Under the pieces are notes generated by a model that made no database searches, was not told the origin of the DNA, and was given only the letters and a program-made list of their open reading frames with translations. Below, one piece after another: positions 1 through 7,623 of a DNA stretch of 32,795 nucleotides. The stretch is from Azolla pinnata. Its lineage: Eukaryota; Streptophyta; Polypodiopsida; Salviniales; Salviniaceae. The position numbers and the translations under genes were made by a program. Numbering within the stretch: position 1 is the first letter of the stretch; the number at the start of each line of letters is the position of its first letter. Location of the stretch: assembly GCA_037176905.1 (NCBI GenBank), contig JBBBWG010031087.1, forward strand, positions 1 through 32,795. The letters are read 5' to 3'.

Positions 1-176
1 CAGACGTCGCAAGTCGTTTTTAACGTCAATATGCTAATGCTTAGAGATATTATCAAATATTGGAATATCATAATTATCAATTGAAGTAAGATAGTATGAT
101 GGATAAGAATTGAGCCTATGTAATCATAGGTCATAGGTTCGATTTCACAGATTTTGTACTAGTACTCATGATATAG
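1..176. other. Left edge, no gene recognised
   Basis: This AT-rich sequence precedes the telomere-like satellite. The only notable motif is GGTTCGATTTC at 136-146, one base away from a polymerase III B-box. I find no matching A-box or tRNA fold around it, so I do not call a tRNA or SINE. Confidence 0.4.
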
Positions 177-1440
177 CCTGACGATCGAGTGGTTTAGGGC
201 TTCAGACTTCATCGATTCACGGCTATTAAACTTGTTTAGGGTTTTAGACTTGCCCTGCATTTTGAGGGTTTAGAGTTCAGTGGTTTAGGCCTAGCTTGAC
301 GATGGAGTGGTTTAGGGTTTCAAACCTCATCGATTCACGGCTATTAAACTTGTTTAGGGTTTCAAACTTGTCGTGCATTCTTAGGGTTTAGAGTTCAGTG
401 GTTTAGGGCTTGACAATGGAGTGGTTTAAGGTTTCAGACTTCATGGATTCACGGCTGCAAACTTGTTTAGGGTTTCAGACTTCATCGACTCGCGGCTATA
501 GACTTGTTTAGGGTTTCAGACTTCATTGATTCCTGGCTGCAAACTTGTTTAGCGTTTCAGACTTCATCGATTTGCGGCTATAAACTTGTTTAGGGTTTCA
601 AAGTTGCCCTGCATTCTTAGGGTTTAGAGTTCGGTGCTCTAGGGCTTGACGATGGAGTGGTTTAGGGTCTCAAACTTTGTCGATTCGCAGCTTAACGTGT
701 TCCTAGGGGTTTAGGGTTTCAAACTTGCTTTGCCTTTTCAGGGTTTAGGGTTCAGTGGTTTAGGGCTAGACGATGGACTGGTTTAGGGTTTTAGACTTCC
801 TTGATTGACGGGTAAACATGTTCCTAGGGGTTTAGGGTTTCAAACTTGCTTTGCATTTTTAGGGTTTAGAGTCCCAGTGGTTCCAGGCTTCACAATGGAG
901 TGGTGTAGGGTTTCAGACTTCATCGATTCACAGCTAAACATGTTCCTAGGGGTTTAGGGTTATATCAAACTTGCTTTGCATTTTTAGGGTCTAGAGTTCA
1001 GTGGATTAGGGTTTCATACTTGCTCTGCATTTTAAGGTTCATCAATTCATAGATAAACTTGTTCCAAGGGGTTTAGGGTTTCAAACTTGCTTTGGATTTT
1101 TAGGGTTCAAAGTTTTTAATGGTTTAGGGTACGACACAATCTAGTGGTTTAGGGTTTAAGACTTGGTTTTAAAACTCGCAACTGATTTAGAGTTTAGGGT
1201 TTTGAGACAGAGTGGTTTAGGAATTTAAAACTTACGAGCCAATTCAGAGTTTAAGGCTTAGCGATCAAGTGGTTCAGGGTTTTAAAACTTACAATCAATT
1301 CAGGGTTTAGGGTTTACATACAGAGTAGTGACTTAGGGTTTTAAAACCTTAACGACCGGTTTAGGGTTTACGGCTTAAGAACAATCAAGGTGGGTTAGAG
1401 TCAGGCTTAACGACCGGTTTAGGGTTTAAATATAACATAA
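177..1440 (+). repeat. Degenerate telomere-like satellite, TTTAGGG on plus strand, unit about 118-122 bp
   Basis: Many copies of GGTTTAGGG occur within a longer repeat unit. The unit can be followed by its landmark 'cTTGACgATGGAGTGG', seen with small changes at 177, 295, 409, 645, 766 and 888. These spacings are 114-122 bp, with one double step of 236 bp. Each unit also carries a 'TTCATCGATTCACGGCT' block and a 'TTGC(C/T)(C/T)TGCATT' block. After about 1130 the units decay but still hold TTTAGGG motifs. The array is therefore a satellite built around telomere-like heptamers and not a true telomere. I see no open reading frame of interest in it. Confidence 0.85.
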
Positions 1441-1499
1441 AAGGGCAGAACCATTGCATTCGCCATTGCATTCTAATGTTGGAAATGCTTTGATTCATT

Positions 1500-2660
1500 C
1501 AGGCTTTAAGCCCTAAACCCTAAAATTCCATGAGGCACTCAAATCTTATCCCCTTTGGGGTTGTGAAATGTTGTTTCAGAAACCCGCGATTTAAACCCAA
1601 AAGAATGCCCTAAAACCCTAAACCCTAAAAACTTGTTCTTCTTCTCTTCCTCTTCTTCCTCTTTTGAGTTCTTCGTCTTCGCCTTTTGAAAACATTAACA
1701 ACGTTGCACAGTGGAAATGCTCGATTCAGGCTTTAAGCCTTGGAACCATAAACCCTAAAAAACCCTAAACAGCGACAACACTGCATTCTAAAATCGGAAA
1801 TGCTCGATTCAAGCTTTTAAGCCCCTTAAACCCTGAAAAAACTCTTAGCTTCCTCATTTCCTCCAATTCCACAAAACCGCTTTGATTTGAACACAAAGGG
1901 GCCCTAAAACCCTAAAATCCGAAAACCCTAAAACCCTAAAAAACCTAAAAAACCCTAAACACCGACATCACTGTATTCAAATATTGGAAATGCTCGATTC
2001 AGGCTTTTAAGCCCCCTAAACCCTAAAAAAACTCTTTGCTTCCTCATTTCCTCCGATGCCACAAAACTCTAATTTTAAACCAAAAAGTCTGGCCTTTGGG
2101 GGGGTTATGAGGTGTAATTTCAGAAACCCTTGATTTGAACACAAAGGGGCCCTAAAACCCTAAAACCCTAAAAAACCCTAAACAGCGACAACACTCCATT
2201 CTAACATCGGAAATGCTCGCTCGATTCAGGCTTTTAAGCCTACCTAAACCCTAAAAAAAAACTCTTTGCTTCCTCATTTCCTCCGATTCCACAAAACTCT
2301 GGAAATTTAATTTTAAACCAGGAAGTATGGCCTTTGGGGGGTATGAGGTGTAATTTCAGAAACCCTTGGTTTGAACACAAAGGGGCCCTAAAACCCTAAA
2401 ACCCTAAAAAACCCTAAACAACGACAACACTCCATTCTAACATCGGAAATGCTCGCTCGATTCAGGCTTTTAAGCCTTCCTAAACCCTAAAAAAAAAACT
2501 CTTTGCTTCCTCATTTCCTCCGATTCCACAAAACTCTGGAAATTTAATTTTAAACCAGGAAGTATGGTCTTTGGGGGGTATGAGGTGTAATTTCAGAAAC
2601 CCTTGATTTGAACACAAAGGGGCTCTAAAACCCTAAAAACCCTAAAACCCTAAGGCCCTA
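1500..2660 (-). repeat. Telomere-like tandem repeat in opposite orientation (CCCTAAA on plus strand), unit 190-236 bp
   Basis: CCCTAAA and CCCTAAAA motifs cluster at the edges of a second repeat unit. The landmark 'AACAgCGACAaCACT' starts at about 1768, 1958, 2181 and 2417, giving spacings of 190, 223 and 236 bp. The last two units are nearly identical and share the block 'TTTCCTCCGATTCCACAAAA', so the right end is the youngest. The plus-strand motif is the reverse complement of that in 177-1440. The array ends about 150 bp before the start codon of the RRM gene and probably forms part of its promoter. Confidence 0.85.
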
Positions 2661-2809
2661 AAACCTTAAACCCTAATAACCTCTTCTTCTTCTTCTTCTT
2701 CTTCTTCTTCTTCATCTTTCATTTCTTTCTTCTTCTTCTTCTTCTTCTTAAACCCTAAAACAGCTTCCTGTCTCGACCTTCGTCTCTCTCTCTCTCTCTC
2801 TCTGCTTCC
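2620..2809 (+). promoter_or_regulatory. Putative promoter/5' UTR of the RRM gene: telo-boxes, CTT tract, CT tract
   Basis: The stretch holds several AAACCCTAA telo-box cores (for example near 2637-2678 and again near 2751). Two CTT microsatellites lie at about 2681-2712 and 2726-2748, and a CT dinucleotide run at about 2783-2803 lies just before the ATG. Telo-boxes and CT-rich leaders are known in plant promoters of translation and RNA-processing genes. That they act here is inference, because the telo-boxes may simply be leftovers of the satellite. No clear TATA box was found. Confidence 0.45.
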
Positions 2810-4756
2810 ATGGCTATGGCGCGAGGCGGGATCCTCGGCGCGCTCCTTCGTCAGAAACTGCAGAGGAAGCTCCTCCTCCTCCCCGCCTCCCCGCTCCTGT
2901 GCCGGCGCTGCTACAGCAACAAGCTCTTCGTCGGCGGCCTGTCCTTCCGCACCGACGAGGAAGCCGTCCGCAAGGCCTTCTCCCAGCACGGCGATGTCGT
3001 GGAGGTGAAGCTCATCACGGATCGCGAGACCGGCCGCCCCAAAGGCTTCGGCTTCGTCACCTTCAACTCCGACGACGCCGCGGAGAATGCCAGGTCGAAG
3101 ATGACGGGCCAGCTCCTCGACGGGAGGATGATTCGGGTCGACAAAGCTGCGGCAAGCCGGCCCCCTGTCGTTTCCTCCTCGTCGTTCAGCGGTATGGGAT
3201 CTTCTTCTTTCTCCTCGCCTTCTTCCCCTGCATTTTCTGGTCCTGGCGCTAGCTCTGGTTCATCGCCGGTTGTCGAAGATTGGGGTGCGATACCGAGCAA
3301 CGCCGTCGATTTCGGAGGAAGTACTGGGCAGAGTAGTTTTCCTTCTGATCAAGGTACCACTGGTGTTGGAAGCTCTAATGCAACTGGTTTTGGAAGCTCA
3401 AGTGCAACTGGTTTTGGAAGCTCTAGTGCAACTGGTTTTGGAAGCTCTAATGCAACTGGTTTTGGAAGCTCTAATGCAACTGGTTTTGGAAGCTCTAATG
3501 CAACTGGTTTTGGAAGCTCTAGTGCAACTGGTAATGGAAGTTTTGATGCAACTGGTTTTGGAAGCTCTAATGCAACTGGTGTTGGAAGCTCTAATGCAAC
3601 TGCTGCTGGAAGCTCTAATGCAACTAGTTATGGTAGCTCTAATGCAACTGGTGTTGGAAGCTCTAACATTGCTACAAGCAGTAATACAACCACTGCTACC
3701 AGTTATACCGCTAGTGGATTTACATCGTCAAGCTCCTCCTTTGGTGTGCAAAAGGTCTCTTCCGATGACTGGGGATCGATCCCGAGCAATTCAGTAGACT
3801 TAAGCAGCATCGGTCAGACGAATAGCAGCGGAATCAGCAGTGCGATTAGCAATACGGATTCCAGCAATCAAGCTTCAACTGGCCAAACCAGTGGTGGTTT
3901 TGGTGCTCCTACCAGCGGCAATTCTGGTACTATCAGCACCACAAATGTGTCAGGGTCACAAACTGCTTCAGGTGCTAACAGCAGTGGTATTGGTACCATC
4001 ACCAGCACAGCTGCAGAATCTCACACTTCCACCATTACTCCTCCATCATCATCATCATCAACAACAACAACAGCATCAGCATCAGCATCAACAACGACTC
4101 CGAGCGCTCATCCTTTGAATAGCCCTGCCCTAACGAGCTCCGGATCGTTCAACTTCTCCAACTTCTCCTTCGACAGCACATCCTACCGAGACAATGACCC
4201 TCCGTTGCCCCGAAGGCGGCCTCGGCCCAGGCCTCGCACCATGAACCAGTCCTCTTCGGGTATGGGATTGAACCTCAATTCGGGAACCGGCTCGATCTTA
4301 GAGACCATGTCTCCCTTTGGCAGCAACAACCAGTATGCAGAGACCAGCATTCCAAAGTTCAAAGGACCCGAATACGATTTCGGTCTACTCGACCTAACAG
4401 CTGTTTCTAAGTCGGAGAAGAGGCCCCAAGGTGTGTTTGATATCGATATACCTGAGGATCTCCCCGAGCCTCCTCCTCCCGAGCCGCCTAAGCCGAAGCC
4501 TACCGGCCTCCCTCTGTTTCCTCAGAAGACATTGCCATCGTTAGATCTCCCTTGGGACACGCCGGAGGCCGATAACTGGTCTGAAATCGGCGAGGACCCC
4601 CCTAAGTATGATCTGTCCAGCCTATTCCCCTCCATGGGTGAGCTCATCAAGAAAGAGAAGGAATTCCATTGGGACCCTTACGATTTCGATGAAGAAGCGA
4701 AAGCAGTTCTACCCCCAGAAGAGGAAGTTATCGAGATTGATTCCGACTATGATTAA
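2810..4756 (+). CDS. RRM-domain RNA-binding protein, probably mitochondrial, with low-complexity repeat and acidic tail
   Basis: One uninterrupted 648-residue reading frame. The start at 2810 (CCATGG context) is followed by an Arg/Leu-rich, acid-free stretch (about 1-36) typical of a mitochondrial presequence. A canonical RRM follows at about 37-113, with RNP2 LFVGGL (39-44) and RNP1 KGFGFVTF (78-85). This layout matches plant mitochondrial glycine-rich/organelle RRM proteins, some of which bind transcripts and support C-to-U editing. The rest differs: a Ser/Gly/Thr-rich region, thirteen 8-residue units of TGFGSSNA type (184-287), two DWGxIPSNxVD motifs near residues 157 and 319, a basic RRRPRPRPR patch, and a Pro-rich acidic C-terminus ending EIDSDYD. 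Codon GC content is high at the 5' end and falls afterwards. The RRM assignment is firm. Mitochondrial location and editing role are inferred, and I cannot name the subfamily. Confidence 0.88.
   Translation: MAMARGGILGALLRQKLQRKLLLLPASPLLCRRCYSNKLFVGGLSFRTDEEAVRKAFSQHGDVVEVKLITDRETGRPKGFGFVTFNSDDAAENARSKMTGQLLDGRMIRVDKAAASRPPVVSSSSFSGMGSSSFSSPSSPAFSGPGASSGSSPVVEDWGAIPSNAVDFGGSTGQSSFPSDQGTTGVGSSNATGFGSSSATGFGSSSATGFGSSNATGFGSSNATGFGSSNATGFGSSSATGNGSFDATGFGSSNATGVGSSNATAAGSSNATSYGSSNATGVGSSNIATSSNTTTATSYTASGFTSSSSSFGVQKVSSDDWGSIPSNSVDLSSIGQTNSSGISSAISNTDSSNQASTGQTSGGFGAPTSGNSGTISTTNVSGSQTASGANSSGIGTITSTAAESHTSTITPPSSSSSTTTTASASASTTTPSAHPLNSPALTSSGSFNFSNFSFDSTSYRDNDPPLPRRRPRPRPRTMNQSSSGMGLNLNSGTGSILETMSPFGSNNQYAETSIPKFKGPEYDFGLLDLTAVSKSEKRPQGVFDIDIPEDLPEPPPPEPPKPKPTGLPLFPQKTLPSLDLPWDTPEADNWSEIGEDPPKYDLSSLFPSMGELIKKEKEFHWDPYDFDEEAKAVLPPEEEVIEIDSDYD
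3359..3670 (+). repeat. 24-bp coding minisatellite, 13 units
   Basis: Thirteen in-frame 24-bp units encode variants of TGFGSSNA inside the RRM gene. The centre units are nearly identical at the DNA level ('ggaagctctaatgcaactgg'), while the last four diverge (TGVGSSNA, TAAGSSNA, TSYGSSNA, TGVGSSNI). The unit is a multiple of three, so copy changes keep the frame. This is a likely length-polymorphic region. Confidence 0.92.
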
Positions 4757-5544
4757 TGAAAGCAAGAGAATTTTCTAATATTCTCTTTCGTCTGCTCTCT
4801 CTTGCTTGCTTGAACCACCCCATTATGGCATTTGCGAATACATTGTCCTCTCCCAAAACCACAGCGATCAAATGTATGATATCTGGGATGGTTCCAAAAG
4901 CTTGCCTTCTTTCTCCTTTTATCATGCAAAAGCTTGGGGAAGTATGTGGTTTCGTGAATAATCTAAATCTAGCAGTCTTTTGCCCGATGCAGTCATTTTT
5001 ATGTATGGGACACATAGTAGATTTTATCTTCATAGCTGAAATTGTATGGACAAACTAGCTGAACCTGTATGGCTTTCACTGTTAGCGCAATCCTCTTCGT
5101 TTTTCTTTTTCGCTGACAGATGCCATTTCATGTAACAAGCCTTCTTTTGGTGGTAGTAGCCGGAGCTTTGTTTCTGTTCTTTTTTCCAGTAATGGTATGA
5201 TGGTTTGAACATTGGAATGGATTCTGTGAGCTCTCTTCACGCTGGTCTTTGTTGTTTTATCGCGTTTCAGCAAAGTTGTTATGATACTGACCAGGCTGCT
5301 GAAATGCTGAAAACCTGAATGAAGCATTCATTCCAAATGAGAGGTATGCTATTTTTCTGCCTGCTTGTGTATGTTTGAATCTTGACATAAGATGGTGATG
5401 TGCAGGATTATAGTGTTTCTCCGGCAATTGAAGGAGAAGCCTGGTTAGAGCAAATTTCAGAATGGCAAGGTGGAACTCCATGCAGCAGTGGCAGGTTTGT
5501 TATATGATTAATACATGGTGATCTTGACAGTTGTTTTTCATGCC
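4757..5544. other. 3' flank of the RRM gene, no gene recognised
   Basis: The region starts with the 3' UTR of the RRM gene. A segment near 5406-5492 is flanked by 'gtgCAG' and by 'GGCAG|GTTTGT', like an exon, but its frames are short and unconvincing. At most it could be a spliced UTR piece. I found no clear AATAAA signal or conserved coding sequence. Confidence 0.4.
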
Positions 5545-5835
5545 ATCTTCATATGCTTGTGACACTATGGAAACCTTAAACTCTAATTTGCATATCATAC
5601 TTCGTGTATGCAGAATCAATGACAGTTAGCACATTTAGCATCCTCGATGCTTCTGACAACATGAAAACCCGAAACCCTAAATTGCATACCACTTCATGTA
5701 GGCAGGAACATTGACTGTTTAACACATTTAACACCCTATTGATGCTTCTGACTACCATGGGGAACCCTAAACCTTAACTTTCATACCATAGATCACGTAT
5801 GCAAGAACATTGATAGTTCCACATTTATAGTCTTG
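5545..5835 (+). repeat. 95-bp tandem repeat, three copies, with telomere-like heptamers
   Basis: Three imperfect copies begin with 'gAC(A/T)ACCATGG(A/G)AACCcTAAAC'-like blocks at about 5561, 5655 and 5750, a period of 94-95 bp. Shared blocks include 'TTGCATA(T/C)CA', 'TGTAtGCAgGAACATTGAC' and 'ACACATTTA'. Copies 2 and 3 contain an AAACCCTAA-type core. No coding potential is visible. Confidence 0.8.
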
Positions 5836-6756
5836 TGCTCTTTTTTCGATGAGGAAGATGTTTGCCTTGTTGATGTGAACTGCTGTTGCTGATCTCCTTC
5901 AGCCACGGGAATTGCTCAAATTTACATGTTTCAAATCTACCAAAATGACCTCACAAAATGAACATCGAATAAGTGCATCCTTATCATGAGCTATACCACC
6001 ATGAAGAATGCGAGTATTAGTTTTACATGGATCATGGATCTTGATTTGATTAGTTTTACATGCTAAGTATTGGATTTGGGTGGATTAGTGGGATTTCACT
6101 TCTAAACTTTATCCATCATCGATGGTTATGCTTTGCGGTTAGGGCCCAACAAAAACCATTTTTCCTACCGTGTAAATAATAATAATATCATTATTTGTTT
6201 TACATGCATCATCCAATTTTCCAGGGTCTCAATCATTTTTCTTTCCTTAAAACTAAAAAAGATTGATTGTTTTGGTAACCGAAATGGAATATTCCGGCCA
6301 TACATTATCGTAACATATTTATCTGTTGTAATCCTTAGTCTCACAACTATGATCTTGATACTTAATGAACGGATTCTTCTTCTAGAAAAAAAAAAGTTTT
6401 TTTTTTTTTGCAAAAGAAAATGAACCGATTAATTTACATTAATAATGCTAGTTTGTCTCGAAATCCAACTTGGAATTGCTCATCCAGGACTTCAAGAGAT
6501 TTCTGCGAATTGATGGTCATGCGGTAATATGTGATTACAAGCATCAGATCTAAAGTAAGATAATGGCGAGTTTGAATGGTTAAGGGTAAGACAAGCAAGA
6601 AACCGATTGTCCCACGACTTCCGCAAACATGGAGTTCCCTTTCCATCATAATATATCTGGAGATGGTTATATTGGTCAAGCTAGGCCCTGTTCAATTGGT
6701 CAATATATTCGGCTTATGAACTCGATAATATTCTATGGTATTTGACACAAGACAAA
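5836..6756. other. Intergenic, no gene recognised
   Basis: AT-rich sequence with only short frames on either strand and a poly-A/poly-T stretch at about 6385-6410. No conserved protein, RNA gene or element termini were identified. The transposon-like alternative (a decayed element ending in poly-A) cannot be supported because no flanking target duplication was found. Confidence 0.45.
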
Positions 6757-7160
6757 AAAGCATTGTTAATCCGTCGATTCAATTCATCTTCTCTCTAATC
6801 TTGTCCTACACTGCACGTTTGCCAGCAGATCCGTAATCTTTTCCTCGTCTGGTTGAAAAGCATCGTTGATTCATCGATTCGATTCAATTCCTCTTCCCTC
6901 TAATCTTCTCCTACACCGCACGCTTGCGACAGATCCGTAATCTTTTCATCGAGCGGTAGAAAAGCATCGGTAACTCGTTGATTCAGTTCATCTTCTCGCG
7001 CTAATCTTTCTCCCTACACGACAACATGCTTGCTAGCAGATTTGTAATCTTCTCATCGAGTGGTTAAAACAGCATAAATAATTCATCGACTCGATTCATC
7101 TTCTCTCTAATCTTCTCCTGCACTGCGCGCTTTGTCCGTAAACTTCTCACTGAGCAGAGC
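6757..7160 (+). repeat. 100-108-bp tandem repeat, four copies
   Basis: Four copies carry the landmark 'aaaaGCATcgttaattCaTCGATTC', with the CAT at about 6761, 6861, 6965 and 7073. The spacings are 100, 104 and 108 bp. Each copy continues with 'CTCTAATCTTCTCCTACACtGC' and 'CAGATCCGTAATCTTtTCaTCGAG' blocks. The last copy is truncated near 7160. The array lies about 460 bp upstream of the carrier start codon. Confidence 0.85.
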
Positions 7161-7350
7161 TAGCGCAACAGATCGGCAGCCGGCGACGTTATTCGACGAT
7201 CTGCAAAAGAAAAACTATCGCACCACACCCCGGTTCTCTTCTTCGGGTATCGATCGATGATCGAAGCGTTTTGAGATTGATGCAAATTCTCCATATCCGA
7301 GTTCAGCAGTTCAGGGTTCATCAGGCAAAAATCTCTGGCCTTTTTTATCT

Positions 7351-7462
7351 TGTTTGTCCGGACAAAGTGTGAAGCCTTTCTTTTCAATATATTGGCCTTT
7401 TGTCCGGACAAGTGTGAAAGCGTCTTGAATTCCTTCCTTTTGTCCGGACAAGTGTGAAACCG
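7351..7462 (+). repeat. Three 40-46-bp repeats centred on TTTGTCCGGACAAG
   Basis: The palindromic core TTGTCCGGACAA recurs with TCCGGA at 7357, 7403 and 7443. The second and third copies share the longer block 'CAAGTGTGAAAgCGTCTTGAATT' apart from one base. The set lies 160-270 bp upstream of the carrier ATG, so it falls in its promoter or 5' UTR. A protein-binding role is possible but unproven. Confidence 0.8.
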
Positions 7463-7623
7463 TCTTGAATTTCTCTTCTCTTTTCTTCTCTGTTCTTCTT
7501 CTTCTTCTTCTTCTTCTTTTCTTCTTCTTCGTCGTCGTCTTCTTCTTCTTCGTCTTTCTGCTTCCGTTCTTCGATTCCGAAATTCTGCGCATTTCCTCCG
7601 TTCGTCGACGCGAGCCCCGGCTA
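7463..7623 (+). promoter_or_regulatory. Pyrimidine-rich 5' leader of the carrier gene
   Basis: CTT/TTC microsatellite at about 7494-7560, interrupted by CGT triplets, immediately precedes the first coding exon. Such CT-rich leaders are common in plant housekeeping genes. The transcription start cannot be placed from sequence alone. Confidence 0.4.

Noticed and set aside
3270..3797. 175-codon Leu/Glu/Val repeat frame inside the RRM gene
   Set aside because: Alternate frame of the 24-bp coding minisatellite. The main frame has the RRM and conserved motifs.
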